Shown one piece after another: positions 1 to 8,872 of a stretch of DNA of 64,000 bases; within the stretch, counting starts at the first letter, position 1; every line of letters begins with the position of its first letter. The stretch covers positions 62,001 through 126,000 of the forward strand of contig CALHGK010000005.1 in the NCBI GenBank assembly GCA_938030095.1, in the 5' to 3' direction. A model generated the notes under the pieces. That model worked only from the letters and a program-made list of their open reading frames with translations, ran no database searches and had not been told where the DNA came from. The stretch comes from an uncultured Candidatus Saccharibacteria bacterium (GTDB lineage Bacteria > Patescibacteriota > Saccharimonadia > Saccharimonadales > Saccharimonadaceae). The position numbers and the translations under genes are program-made.

Positions 1-1
1 C

Positions 2-478
2 CTGATGATTGGCTCGGCCAAGATGGGCGTCGACTTCCGTATCTTAGCACCAGCTGAGCTGCACCCCAGTAACGAGCTGGTTGATCTTGCCCGGGTAATT
101 GCCGCCGAGACCGGTGCGCAGATTACTGTGACCGATGACCGCGCGACGGCTCTGGAGGGAGCAGACGCGATCTACACCGACGTGTGGGTGTCGATGGGCG
201 AGGAAGCACAGTTTGCCGAGCGAATTGCCTTGCTCAAGCCTTACCAAGTGAATCGTGCCATGCTCGATGAAACGCACAATCCACGCGTCAAATTCTTGCA
301 CTGCTTGCCGGCCTTCCACGATCTCAATACCGAGACGGGGCTGAAGATCTACCAAGACTACGGCCTCGAGAGTATGGAAGTGACGGACGAGGTGTTCCGC
401 AGCGAGCACAGTGTGGTCTTCGACGAAGCGGAGAACCGCATGCACACGATTAAGGCAGTGATGGCACTGACGTTGTAA
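2..478 (+). CDS. arcB: Ornithine carbamoyltransferase, C-terminal part (cut by window start)
   Basis: The frame is open from the first bases, so only the C-terminal half (about 158 residues) is visible. It carries the ornithine-binding HCLPA motif followed by a conserved FH, the D-x-W-x-SMG segment of the carbamoyltransferase fold, and the C-terminal SEHSVVFDEAENR stretch typical of this family. In the arginine deiminase pathway this cytoplasmic enzyme runs catabolically, turning citrulline plus phosphate into ornithine and carbamoyl phosphate. The downstream order arcD, guanidino hydrolase, arcC supports the catabolic role over a biosynthetic argF. The N-terminal carbamoyl-phosphate site lies outside the window, and a classical arcA could also lie upstream, unseen. 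Confidence 0.95.
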   Translation: MMIGSAKMGVDFRILAPAELHPSNELVDLARVIAAETGAQITVTDDRATALEGADAIYTDVWVSMGEEAQFAERIALLKPYQVNRAMLDETHNPRVKFLHCLPAFHDLNTETGLKIYQDYGLESMEVTDEVFRSEHSVVFDEAENRMHTIKAVMALTL

Positions 479-487
479 CAACTAACT

Positions 488-506
488 GAGGCATAGGGGG
501 CCTCAC
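488..506 (+). promoter_or_regulatory. Small hairpin over the arcD ribosome-binding region
   Basis: TGAGGC and GCCTCA pair across a seven-base loop, and the 3' arm ends two bases before the arcD start codon. The G-rich loop is the only Shine-Dalgarno-like sequence here, so the hairpin could limit arcD translation or mark an mRNA processing point. Function is inferred from position only. Confidence 0.35.
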
Positions 507-508
507 AT

Positions 509-1984
509 ATGACAACACAACAAACACAACACGAGAGCAAGCTGGGGTGGCGATCACTCACCGGGCTTGTCATCGGCAGCATGATTGGGGCTGGTATCTT
601 CAATCTTGTCCGTAATACCGCAGAGTCGGCGGGGCCACTGGCGACGATTATCGCATGGCTCGTCACCGGGGTGGGGATGGTCTTCCTCGTCCTGAGTTTT
701 CGCAACCTTGCTGAGAAGCGGCCCGACCTTGACGCCGGTATCTATAGCTATGCCGAGGCAGGGTTTGGCAAATATGTCGGGTTCAACTCGGCTTGGGGGT
801 ACTGGATCTCGGCCTGGATTGGCAACATCGCCTATGCGGTAACGGCCTTTTCGGCGCTCGGCTATTTCTTCCCGCAGCTGTTTGCTGATGGCCAAAACTG
901 GGCTTCGGTGATTGGTATGTCGATTTTGCTCTGGGGTGTGCACTGCCTGATTCTCAGAGGTGTGCGCACGGCGAGCGTAGTGAACTTGCTCATCACGATT
1001 GCCAAGATTGTTCCGCTGATTATCTTCCTTGTAGCAATTATTGCTGCCTTTAAGCTCGATATCTTCTCGAAGGATCTCTGGGGGCTGGCTGGCAGTAATT
1101 TCAGTCTTGGGTCAGTACTGAGCCAAGTGCAGAGTATGATGATCGTTACCGTCTGGGTGTTTATTGGCATCGAGGGGGCGGTTGTGTTCTCGGGCCGGGC
1201 TAAGCAGCGCAGCGATGTCGTTAAGGCGACCTTTATTGGCTTTGCCGCCGTGCTTGCGCTCTATGTCTTGATGACAGTCCTCGCTTTTGGCGTTGCAACG
1301 CAGCCGGAGCTGGCTGGCCTCAAAGACCCAGCGATGGCGCTCTTGCTCGAGAAGGTGGTTGGACCGTGGGGTGCCTGGCTGGTCAATATCGGGTTGATCA
1401 TTGCGGTGCTTGGTGGCTGGCTGGCTTGGACGATGTTCTCGGCTGAGCTGCCCTACCAAGCGGCAAAGGCTGGTGCCTTTCCAACATTCTTTGCGAAAGA
1501 GAACAAGGTTGGCGTGCCAAAGAACTCGCTGCTCATTACTAACCTCTTGGTGCAGCTCTTTATCCTGACGATACCGCTGACAAGTGGCTCGGTGTATAAC
1601 ATTGGTATTGCGATTGCGACATCGGCAATCTTGGTGCCCTATGCCCTGACAGCCTTTTACCAGCTGAAGTACTCGGCTCTCGAGAAGCCAGAGACGAAGG
1701 GCCGAGCGGCCAATATCTTGATTGGTGTGATGGCTAGTGTGTATAGCGTTTGGCTGGTCTATGCCGCAGGGGTAGAGAACTTGCTGGTAACGGTATTCTT
1801 GTATGTGCCGGGCATTGTGGTCTATGGCCTGATGCGCAAGCAGCAAGGCAAGAAGCCATTTACGGCGCTTGAGTGGCTGCTCGTTGTGGCACTGCTGGTG
1901 GCGCTCGCCTATGCGCTATTCCAGCTGCTGACTGGCGGGCTGGATAAGACACTTGGCATTACGATGCCCAAGCTGTTTAACTAA
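509..1984 (+). CDS. arcD: Arginine/ornithine antiporter (APC superfamily)
   Basis: This 491-residue integral membrane protein has about twelve hydrophobic helices. Its first helix has the APC signature GxxIGSMIGAGIF that binds the substrate carboxylate. Length and the position between arcB and the rest of the arc genes match ArcD, which exchanges extracellular arginine for intracellular ornithine and so feeds the pathway at no energetic cost. It lies 30 bases after arcB, so co-transcription is likely. The start ATG sits just past a small hairpin and has no strong ribosome site, which suggests translational coupling to arcB. A different basic amino acid specificity cannot be excluded from sequence alone. 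Confidence 0.9.
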   Translation: MTTQQTQHESKLGWRSLTGLVIGSMIGAGIFNLVRNTAESAGPLATIIAWLVTGVGMVFLVLSFRNLAEKRPDLDAGIYSYAEAGFGKYVGFNSAWGYWISAWIGNIAYAVTAFSALGYFFPQLFADGQNWASVIGMSILLWGVHCLILRGVRTASVVNLLITIAKIVPLIIFLVAIIAAFKLDIFSKDLWGLAGSNFSLGSVLSQVQSMMIVTVWVFIGIEGAVVFSGRAKQRSDVVKATFIGFAAVLALYVLMTVLAFGVATQPELAGLKDPAMALLLEKVVGPWGAWLVNIGLIIAVLGGWLAWTMFSAELPYQAAKAGAFPTFFAKENKVGVPKNSLLITNLLVQLFILTIPLTSGSVYNIGIAIATSAILVPYALTAFYQLKYSALEKPETKGRAANILIGVMASVYSVWLVYAAGVENLLVTVFLYVPGIVVYGLMRKQQGKKPFTALEWLLVVALLVALAYALFQLLTGGLDKTLGITMPKLFN

Positions 1985-1993
1985 CAAGTAATC

Positions 1994-2023
1994 ATGCGGT
2001 GTGCCGAGAAAGGTGCACCGCAT
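1994..2023 (+). promoter_or_regulatory. Twelve-base-pair hairpin between arcD and the DDAH-like gene
   Basis: Bases 1994-2005 pair along their full length with 2012-2023, with two G-U pairs and a GAGAAA loop. No U run follows, so it is not a standard terminator. It ends 12 bases before the ribosome site of the next gene, and may stabilise or separate the segments of the arc mRNA. Confidence 0.5.
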
Positions 2024-2044
2024 TACATAAGAGAAAGGAGTGTG

Positions 2045-2818
2045 ATGTTTCGCTACGCGATTACCCGCCGACCAAGCCGTAGTTTGATCAACGGCATTAG
2101 CCAAACACCGGAGAAGGGCAAGCCAGACTATGAGCGGGCAATGCAGCAGTACGACCAGTACGTTGCACTGCTCCGTCAGTGTGGCCTTGAGGTGACGGTC
2201 TTGGAGCCTAATGAGGAGTATCCGGATAGTGTCTTCATTGAGGATAATGCTCTTTGTACGCCGCATGGGGTGGCGATTTTGTCGCGGCCTGGGGCGGAGA
2301 GCCGGCGCGGCGAGGCGAGCTTGCCCGATTTGCGCCAGGCACTGAGCCAGCATTATGATACCATCGAGCAGGTCGAAGCACCCGGCACCGTCGACCCTGG
2401 TGATATTATGATGGTGGGCGACCACTACTACATTGGCCTAAGCCACCGCACCAACCAAGCGGCGGCCGAGCAAATCACCGCCATTCTTGAGCGCTATGGC
2501 ATGACGGCCGAGACGGTTGAGGTGACCGGAATTCTGCACCTCAAGGATGATGTAGTCTACTTGGATAATAATAATCTGATCGTCGCCAAGGCCTATGAGC
2601 ACCACCCAGCCTTTGCAGGATTTAACAAGCTGGTGGTGGATGACGATGAGTACTATGCGGTGAATAGCTTGTGGATTAATGGCACGGTGATCGTGCCGCA
2701 GGGCTTTCCCAAGATCGAGCAGCAGATTCGTGACTGTGGCTACCATGTAGAACTAATCGATACCAGTGAATTTGAAAAAATAACCGGCAGTTTGACCTGC
2801 ATGTCGTTGAGGTTTTAA
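2045..2818 (+). CDS. DDAH-type guanidino hydrolase (dimethylargininase family) in the arc operon
   Basis: The product has 257 residues, the size of dimethylarginine dimethylaminohydrolase and far below the roughly 400 of classical ArcA. Family features are visible: FIEDNAL near residue 60, the PGDI and GLSHRTN segments, the catalytic His in HLKDD near 160, and the catalytic Cys in GSLTCMSLRF at the very end. These enzymes hydrolyse arginine or N-methylated arginines to citrulline plus ammonia or an amine. The ATG at 2045 was chosen because AAAGGAG lies just upstream and family similarity begins there; an upstream in-frame ATG at 1994 falls in the hairpin. Within arcB-arcD-X-arcC it either supplies the citrulline-forming step or adds methylarginine to the substrates. 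Which one cannot be told without seeing whether arcA lies upstream. Confidence 0.85.
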   Translation: MFRYAITRRPSRSLINGISQTPEKGKPDYERAMQQYDQYVALLRQCGLEVTVLEPNEEYPDSVFIEDNALCTPHGVAILSRPGAESRRGEASLPDLRQALSQHYDTIEQVEAPGTVDPGDIMMVGDHYYIGLSHRTNQAAAEQITAILERYGMTAETVEVTGILHLKDDVVYLDNNNLIVAKAYEHHPAFAGFNKLVVDDDEYYAVNSLWINGTVIVPQGFPKIEQQIRDCGYHVELIDTSEFEKITGSLTCMSLRF

Positions 2819-2819
2819 G

Positions 2820-3761
2820 ATGAGTACAATTGTGATTGCACTGGGCGGCAACGCCCTCCAAAAACAAGGTGAAGCAAGTGCGGCTGCGCAGCAGCGAGTG
2901 GCGAGTGAGACGGCGGCTCAGCTAGTGCCGCTGATTGCGGCTGGGCATCGGCTGGTGATCGTCCACGGCAATGGGCCGCAGGTGGGGAATATTGTGCTCC
3001 ATGAGGAGGCGATTAATACCCCTGAGGTGCCAACAATGCCGCTTGATACGTGTGGGGCAATGAGCCAGGGGGAGATCGGCTACTGGCTACAGCAGGCGCT
3101 GACGAATGAGTTTGCTCGCCGTGGCATGCCAAACCGCGCCGTGACGATGGTGACGCAAACAGTGGTGGATGCAAATGACCCGGCGTTTGCCAACCCCACC
3201 AAGCCAATCGGGGTCTTTTATGCCTCTGAGGCTGAGGCGCAGCAGTCGGCAGCTGGGCGTGATTTCGTCTTCAAAGAAGATGCGGGGCGAGGCTGGCGCC
3301 GCGTTGTGCCATCGCCACGGCCACAGCGCGTAGTAGAAGAAGGTGCGGTGCGTGCCTTGCTTGATGCTGGCTTGACCGTCGTGACGGCTGGCGGCGGCGG
3401 GATTCCAGTGGTAGAGAATGAGGCGCAGGGTATGGCCGGCGTCGAGGCGGTGATAGACAAGGACTTTACCGCTGCGGTGGTGGCTGATGCGATTGATGCC
3501 GAAGCTTTGGTGATTCTCACTGCTGTCGATAACGCAATGGTCGACTATGGCACGCCGCAGGCCCGCGCCATTGGCCGGACGACCAGCCAAGAGATGCAGG
3601 CTTATGCCGAGCAGGGGCAGTTTGCGTCCGGTAGTATGCTACCGAAGGTGCAGGCTGCGCTCAATTTCGTGGCAAAGCCTGGTCGGCGCGCCATCATTGC
3701 TAATCTCGAGCATGCCGCGGCCGCTGTAGCGGGTGAGCAAGGGACGATTATCGTGTCATAG
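2820..3761 (+). CDS. arcC: Carbamate kinase
   Basis: This 313-residue protein belongs to the amino acid kinase fold and begins with the phosphate-binding IALGGNAL motif. It also has the HGNGPQVGN loop, AGGGGIPV and a conserved VIDKD segment, all characteristic of carbamate kinase. It transfers phosphate from carbamoyl phosphate to ADP, giving ATP, CO2 and ammonia, the energy-yielding last step of the pathway. The ATG follows the previous stop codon by a single base, so translation is very likely coupled. A strong terminator follows, ending the arc unit. Confidence 0.95.
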   Translation: MSTIVIALGGNALQKQGEASAAAQQRVASETAAQLVPLIAAGHRLVIVHGNGPQVGNIVLHEEAINTPEVPTMPLDTCGAMSQGEIGYWLQQALTNEFARRGMPNRAVTMVTQTVVDANDPAFANPTKPIGVFYASEAEAQQSAAGRDFVFKEDAGRGWRRVVPSPRPQRVVEEGAVRALLDAGLTVVTAGGGGIPVVENEAQGMAGVEAVIDKDFTAAVVADAIDAEALVILTAVDNAMVDYGTPQARAIGRTTSQEMQAYAEQGQFASGSMLPKVQAALNFVAKPGRRAIIANLEHAAAAVAGEQGTIIVS

Positions 3762-3784
3762 GATATCCACGAAGGGAGAAGCAG

Positions 3785-3822
3785 ATAGACACTGGTGCAA
3801 AGAGCGCCGGTGTCTATTTTTT
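3785..3822 (+). terminator. Intrinsic terminator of the arc operon
   Basis: An 11-base-pair stem (3785-3795 with 3807-3817, one G-U pair) is followed by a run of six T. Confidence 0.9.
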
Positions 3823-3878
3823 AATGGCATTGCTCTGTGGTGAGTATGGTGTAACCAGTACTTTATTTCTCAAACTAC

Positions 3879-3907
3879 TTGACATTTCAATATACCTTGT
3901 ATAGCAT
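3879..3907 (+). promoter_or_regulatory. Promoter of the ABC transporter/PadR/PspC operon
   Basis: A perfect TTGACA at 3879-3884 is followed by TATAGC (3900) or TAGCAT (3902), the latter at 17-base spacing. It sits about 40 bases before the ABC permease start, just after the arc terminator. This is one of the few promoters in the window with a clear -35 box and a real leader. Confidence 0.6.
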
Positions 3908-3946
3908 AGTACCAGGCAATAACAATAATATAGTAAGGAGTATCGA

Positions 3947-5224
3947 ATGAGGAGAATCGATATAATCAAGCGAGCAGGGCGCAACCTGCGCCAAGCCAAG
4001 GCTCGCACAGCACTAACAGCACTAGCGATGTCGGTGGGGGCATTTACCATTGGCCTGGCGCTGATGCTGGGCAATGGCTGCCGGGCTTTCTTGACTTCAG
4101 TGATTGATAGTGCCGGTAGTGCCTCAACGGTGTATGTGACGCACGCCCGTGACGAAAAGAAATTACCTGAATATGGCAAAGATAAGGCGGTGAATGAGAG
4201 CGGCACCCTCGTGCTGAACGATGATGATGTCGCCAAGCTCAGCAAGCTGGATCACGTCAAGACGGTGCGGCCGTATGCGAATGTGACCCAAGTGGTGCGC
4301 TATGTAGAGAGCCCAGCCAACCACAAGCGGCTGATTGCCTCGATTAACGTCAAAAATGAAGGCAAAACATCGAAAATTGTGGCCGGTGAGCTGACGAAGA
4401 CTGATGACGGTACAGACCTGGCGCCTGGCCAAGCCATCCTTGCCAAGGAATATCTGGCCGACTTTGGCTTTGACTCGGCCCAGGATGCAATCGGCAAGAC
4501 GGTGACGCTCCATGCTCAGGGGCCGGGCGGGACGCATGATGCCCAGCTGACTATTGTGGCGGTCGAAACAGCCGGTATGGCCTCAATTGGTTACCAGCCT
4601 GGCGTGACGATTGCGACTGATGATGCACGGCTCATCAACCAAAAAACTAAAGCCCCCGGCGCGGCTAACCAGTACCCAAGCGTCGTGATACGAGCAGATA
4701 GCGATGATCATGCTGCTGCTGTGAAAGACGCCGTCGTGAAGCTCGGTGGTGGTGGCACCTACCAAGCCCAGACCTTTAGCGAGGCCAAGGAGGGTATGCT
4801 CAGTATCATTAACGGGGCGCAGTACGGCTTGCTAGCCTTTGGTGTCCTGGCGTTGCTGGCCAGTATGTTTGGGATCATTAACACCATGTACATCTCGGTG
4901 CTGGAGCGAACGCAGCAGATTGGCCTCATGAAGGCGCTGGGGATGCGTAGCCGTGATGTTGGTAAGCTCTTCCGCTACGAGGCTGCCCTGATCGGTGTCA
5001 TTGGTGGTGCGATTGGTGCGGGCGGGGCTAGCCTGCTGAGCCTGCTCAACCCCTGGATCGTTGAGAAGCTCAAGTTTGAGGAGGGTATGCAGCTGCTTCT
5101 ACCCGAGGCCTGGCAGATGGTTGCCCTGGTAGCGCTGCTAGCTATCCTCGGCATTATTGCGAGCTACCTCCCCAGCCGCAAAGCAACCAAGCTTGACCCA
5201 ATCGAGGCACTAAGGACAGAATAG
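3947..5224 (+). CDS. ABC transporter permease, MacB/FtsX type
   Basis: The 425-residue protein has the MacB/LolE layout: a short cytoplasmic start, one membrane helix around residues 22-42, a large extracytoplasmic domain to about 285, then three helices at about 290-310, 345-365 and 390-410. The ending with PSRKATKLDPIEALR is a hallmark of this permease class. Such permeases work with a LolD/MacB-type ATPase (the next gene) as mechanotransmitters that expel peptides, antimicrobials or lipoproteins. The ATG has AAGGAG nine bases upstream. The partner PadR and PspC genes point to an envelope-stress or antimicrobial response. The substrate is not deducible. Confidence 0.9.
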   Translation: MRRIDIIKRAGRNLRQAKARTALTALAMSVGAFTIGLALMLGNGCRAFLTSVIDSAGSASTVYVTHARDEKKLPEYGKDKAVNESGTLVLNDDDVAKLSKLDHVKTVRPYANVTQVVRYVESPANHKRLIASINVKNEGKTSKIVAGELTKTDDGTDLAPGQAILAKEYLADFGFDSAQDAIGKTVTLHAQGPGGTHDAQLTIVAVETAGMASIGYQPGVTIATDDARLINQKTKAPGAANQYPSVVIRADSDDHAAAVKDAVVKLGGGGTYQAQTFSEAKEGMLSIINGAQYGLLAFGVLALLASMFGIINTMYISVLERTQQIGLMKALGMRSRDVGKLFRYEAALIGVIGGAIGAGGASLLSLLNPWIVEKLKFEEGMQLLLPEAWQMVALVALLAILGIIASYLPSRKATKLDPIEALRTE

Positions 5225-5239
5225 AATAAGGAGAAGGAC

Positions 5240-5926
5240 ATGATTGAACTACGGCATATTACCAAAACCTATGGCAAAAAGCACAACCAATTTACGGCAC
5301 TCAATGACATCAACCTCACCATCCCTGGAGGCGCGAGCGTAGCTATCCTTGGCAAATCCGGCTCGGGTAAGTCCACCTTGATGCACGCGATCTCTGGCCT
5401 CGACCGGCCGCAAACGGGGCAGGTGCTGATTGGCGGGCGAGATATCCTGCAGATGAAGCCGCGGCAGGTTGATGCCTTCCGGGCACGGACGATTAGCTTT
5501 ATCTTCCAGAGTTTCTTTGTCGAGGGTAATGACAGCGTGGTGAGCAATGTGATGCTGCCGCTGGAGATCGCTGGTGTGCCACGAGCGCAACGCAGCGCCA
5601 AGGTAAACCAGGCGCTCGAGGCGGTTGGCCTGGCCAGCAAAAAGCACAATAAGGCTAAGGATCTGTCCGGTGGGCAGAAGCAGCGTCTGGCGATTGCCCG
5701 GGCAATCGTCGGCGAGCCGAAGATCCTGTTTGCCGATGAGCCAACTGGCAACCTGGATAGCGAGACAGGTGCCCAGATCGAGGAGCTGCTCTTTCGCCAG
5801 CAGCGCGAGCACGGCACAACGCTGATTATTGTGACGCACGATGCGGATTTGGCTAAGCAATGTGATTATCAAGTAGTAATCAAAGACGGGCGTGTCACAC
5901 GCCATAACATCCCAGGAGGGCACTGA
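5240..5926 (+). CDS. ABC transporter ATP-binding protein, LolD/MacB type
   Basis: This 228-residue ATPase shows the Walker A motif GKSGSGKST near residue 40, a Q-loop in the IFQSF segment, the signature LSGGQKQRLAIARA, the Walker B ILFADEPTGNLD and an H-loop in VTHDADLA. It is the nucleotide-binding partner of the permease 15 bases upstream. GGAGAAGG precedes the ATG. Its stop codon overlaps the start of the PadR gene (ATGA), so all three are coupled. Confidence 0.95.
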   Translation: MIELRHITKTYGKKHNQFTALNDINLTIPGGASVAILGKSGSGKSTLMHAISGLDRPQTGQVLIGGRDILQMKPRQVDAFRARTISFIFQSFFVEGNDSVVSNVMLPLEIAGVPRAQRSAKVNQALEAVGLASKKHNKAKDLSGGQKQRLAIARAIVGEPKILFADEPTGNLDSETGAQIEELLFRQQREHGTTLIIVTHDADLAKQCDYQVVIKDGRVTRHNIPGGH

Positions 5927-6255
5927 TGAATGCAACTGACTATGCCGAGGCGCTGACGACGCAGCTGCGCAAAGGCTTCTTATCGTACTGCGTGCTGGTG
6001 GTGTGTGCCAAGGAGCCACGCTACACCAGTGAGATCATCCAGCAGCTCCGTCAGGCTGACCTGATGGTGGTGGAGGGGACGATCTACCCCTTGCTCAGCC
6101 GCTTGCAAAAGGATGGGCTCTTGCAGCACGAATGGAAAGAGAGCGAGCAAGGGCCGCCGCGCAAATACTATACAGCCACGCCGTTTGGTACAGAGGTAAC
6201 CAAGCAGCTCAAACATAACATTGCGGCACTAAGTAGTACAATAAAGAAGTTGTAA
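5926..6255 (+). CDS. PadR-family transcriptional regulator
   Basis: This 109-residue winged-helix protein has the PadR core, including YPLLSRLQKDGLL (recognition helix and wing) and GPPRKYY before the C-terminal helix. PadR repressors usually respond to a toxic compound and control an adjacent transporter. Here the gene sits between the ABC transporter and a PspC gene, so self-control of the 3.9-7.6 kb operon is the simple reading. The start overlaps the ATPase stop, and a GGAGGG ribosome site lies inside the ATPase end. It lacks the long C-terminal dimer domain of the larger PadR subfamily. Confidence 0.92.
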   Translation: MNATDYAEALTTQLRKGFLSYCVLVVCAKEPRYTSEIIQQLRQADLMVVEGTIYPLLSRLQKDGLLQHEWKESEQGPPRKYYTATPFGTEVTKQLKHNIAALSSTIKKL

Positions 6256-6267
6256 GGAGGATATGCA

Positions 6268-7554
6268 ATGAAGGAAATTACCAAAATCCACCTCGCCAAG
6301 ACGCCGTTTAGTGTTGAGATGGAGGCAAAACAAGCGCTGGCAGAGTATCTGGCATCGATTCAGCAGCGGATGCATGCCGAGCCAGAGGCGATGCGTGAGA
6401 TCGAAGCGCGGATGGTCGAGCTGCTCGCCGAGCGCGGTGTGACGCGCGATGGTGTGGTGACTACTGAGGATGTCACAGCACTGCGCGGTCAGATGGGCGA
6501 ACCTCGGGAGTTTGCCAGTGAAGCCGAGGCAGGAGATGACGATGCTGCGCTGCGAGATGCAGCTGAGGCAGCTCTCGCGGACGGGGCACCCAAGCAGCTG
6601 ATGCGCGATACAAATCATGCGTTGATCGGTGGCGTGTGTGCCGGTGTAGCAGCGTACTTTGGGATTAGTCCGCTGTGGATTCGCCTGCTGGCGATCGTCT
6701 CGCCCTTTATGACGTTTGGGACGGCGCTACTGATCTATATCGTGATGTGGCTTTCCATTCCACCAGCGGTGACGGCGTCGGATAAGCTGCGCATGGCGGG
6801 CAAGCCAGTGACGTTTGATAGCTTAAAAAAAGCCGCTGCCGAGCCTGCCGGCGGTAGCCAAGCGGCCCAGACTGCTGCGAAGGTGCTGCGCATTATGATT
6901 GGCTGTGGCGTCTTGCTGATGGCGCTGGGTGCACTCATCGCACTAATGGTTGGTGGAGTAATGAGTGCTACCATGGTCTCAAATATGAGCGACTTTGCCG
7001 CGCAGGGCTGGATGTGGCTGGCGTATGGCTGTGCAGTGCTCGGCGGCGTGGCGCTGACTGCTTTGCTCTCACTTGGTGCATGGAGTATCTTTGCCTGGCG
7101 GCTGAAGCGGCCAGTTGGCATCGCGATGCTAGCGATGCTCCTCGTCGGCGCAGTTGCTATCTCTGGCCTAGCGGTTGGTGGCATGAATGCGGAGATGAGT
7201 CTCAAGCGCCAAATGCGCGACGTGCAGCGCACCAAGGTGGTTGACGTAGCCGATGCCACCACAGTGCGGGTTGATGGGACGACTCGAGCGAGCTATGGTG
7301 GCTATGCCGAGAAGCCGCGTGTTGAGATAGATTACTTGCAGATGAAGGGTGTCAAAGAGCCAACGACAAAAATTACCAAGGAAGGTAGCCAGGCGATTGT
7401 GACCGTACAGCACGATGCTTGTCACGATCACCGTGACCTTTTCTCGACGTGTACCTACTCGCCCAAGGATTATGTGAGTGTCCGGGTCTATGGGCCATCG
7501 CCGCAGACGATGGAGGCGAACCATCATCCTGATATGGTGACCGATCGGCTATAG
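6268..7554 (+). CDS. PspC-domain envelope stress membrane protein
   Basis: The 428-residue protein starts with an acidic helical region (about 1-95) of the kind found fused to PspC in Gram-positive bacteria. A PspC domain follows near 110-170, recognisable from GGVCAGVAAYFGISPLWIR. Then come three further hydrophobic helices (about 205-305) and a C-terminal extracytoplasmic region ending near an HHDP stretch. PspC proteins sense or protect against membrane damage. A strong AAGGAGG lies just before the ATG. It is last in the operon, and a terminator follows. Confidence 0.88.
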   Translation: MKEITKIHLAKTPFSVEMEAKQALAEYLASIQQRMHAEPEAMREIEARMVELLAERGVTRDGVVTTEDVTALRGQMGEPREFASEAEAGDDDAALRDAAEAALADGAPKQLMRDTNHALIGGVCAGVAAYFGISPLWIRLLAIVSPFMTFGTALLIYIVMWLSIPPAVTASDKLRMAGKPVTFDSLKKAAAEPAGGSQAAQTAAKVLRIMIGCGVLLMALGALIALMVGGVMSATMVSNMSDFAAQGWMWLAYGCAVLGGVALTALLSLGAWSIFAWRLKRPVGIAMLAMLLVGAVAISGLAVGGMNAEMSLKRQMRDVQRTKVVDVADATTVRVDGTTRASYGGYAEKPRVEIDYLQMKGVKEPTTKITKEGSQAIVTVQHDACHDHRDLFSTCTYSPKDYVSVRVYGPSPQTMEANHHPDMVTDRL

Positions 7555-7580
7555 GCCGGGGGTAGTTAGTATCAATGTCA

Positions 7581-7606
7581 AAGACCCGCTTGCATGGCGG
7601 GTTTTT
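7581..7606 (+). terminator. Terminator after the PspC gene
   Basis: ACCCGC (7584-7589) pairs with GCGGGT (7597-7602), followed by TTTTT. Confidence 0.85.
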
Positions 7607-7696
7607 GCATTTTTGCTTGCGGGGAGGTGGAGCGTGAGAGATGGGCCACGTCTTGGTCGGTATGGTGATTTATCTCACCTTTGCTATACTAGAGGT

Positions 7697-8707
7697 ATGA
7701 GTCAGTCGTCGTCTCCCCAGATTTTGAGTCCATCGGCGCTTGCGATGGTGGCGCAGCGCTGCAAGGTGGCGCGTGATCAGGTGCGGGTGGTGCCGATTGA
7801 GGGCGCATCGATGGGTTGCCGACGAGCTGCGGTGCTCGCTGGAGAGCAGTGGGTGTTTGTCAAGGAAGCTGATCCAGAAGCATCGAACCACGCTGCGCTG
7901 GCAGCAACCCTTGGCAAAGACTATGCCGTCATCCGGGCGTTGCAACAGGCTGGTTCGCCTCTGGTGACGGAGTTTGTCCAGTATGATGATGAGCGGGTTA
8001 TTATGCTTAGCCAGGCGTATATTGCCAAGGATGGCTGGCAGTGGCAGCCGCCTGACGCGGCGGATACACTGGCAAGCCAGCGCTATATAGCAGCGGTGCT
8101 GCGGGCGATTGCTCAGCTTGAGCAGACCAAGCTGCCTGTGGCGACAGCTGAGACGCTTGCGCTGCATGCTACGGCGTTTGACCGAGTAGTGCAGTGTCAG
8201 GGACTTCGGTTACTTTGCGATGATGCCACGCGGCGTGAGGAGCTTCAGCAGACATACCGCTCCTGGGCTGAGCAAGCCAGTAAGCCAGTGATTCGTCGGC
8301 GCTACGAGCAGTTTTGCACCGTGCTTGATAATACCGAGCGCTTAGCTGATCTCGCGACATTGGCTCAGCAGGTGGCTGATCAGCCGTGTGATCGCTTGAG
8401 CCACGGTGATGTACGGAGTGAGACGATTGCCTACCATGCCGCTCAGGATGCGGTGAAGCTGATCGATTGGCAGTGGGCAGCTTATGTGCCCAAGCGGTGG
8501 AGTGCAACTGAGTTCTTGCTCGACATGGCGCGCCGCGGCTACGATGTGCAGGCCTGGCAGGCTGAGCTGAACCGGCCGCTGCTTGCTGGCCTAGTAGGGT
8601 ATTATGCCGTGTGCAGCGCCCAGCCCGCTCCTGAGGCAGCTCAGGCAGTGCGGCGGCTCCAGGCGTATATGGCGGCCACGGCGTATGATATGCTGGGCTA
8701 TGAGTAG
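7697..8707 (+). CDS. APH/choline kinase-fold protein, degenerate catalytic loop
   Basis: The product has 336 residues. Near residue 233 it has SHGDVR and near 255 LIDWQWA, matching the HGD catalytic loop and the DW-E/Q metal-binding segment of aminoglycoside phosphotransferase-like kinases. The asparagine expected five residues after the catalytic Asp is a Thr here, so activity is uncertain. The ATG at 7697 was chosen because TATACT ends six bases upstream, the leaderless pattern of this genome; longer in-frame versions would begin upstream of that promoter. It stands alone between a terminator and the convergent tyrS. The substrate is unknown, and a small metabolite kinase is as likely as antibiotic modification. 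Confidence 0.7.
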   Translation: MSQSSSPQILSPSALAMVAQRCKVARDQVRVVPIEGASMGCRRAAVLAGEQWVFVKEADPEASNHAALAATLGKDYAVIRALQQAGSPLVTEFVQYDDERVIMLSQAYIAKDGWQWQPPDAADTLASQRYIAAVLRAIAQLEQTKLPVATAETLALHATAFDRVVQCQGLRLLCDDATRREELQQTYRSWAEQASKPVIRRRYEQFCTVLDNTERLADLATLAQQVADQPCDRLSHGDVRSETIAYHAAQDAVKLIDWQWAAYVPKRWSATEFLLDMARRGYDVQAWQAELNRPLLAGLVGYYAVCSAQPAPEAAQAVRRLQAYMAATAYDMLGYE

Positions 8708-8872
8708 CTGACTGGTTGATGGATGCTGAGTTGGTTACGACGAAAGTACTTATACGCGTCTAATTTTAGAGTAGCGCATTAACATGCGTCAAACACATGT
8801 AATTCTCCAGAAGATAGCAGATGAATGTTTTTCTACAGCAGGTGTATAACACCAGTTTTATACAATAATGCA

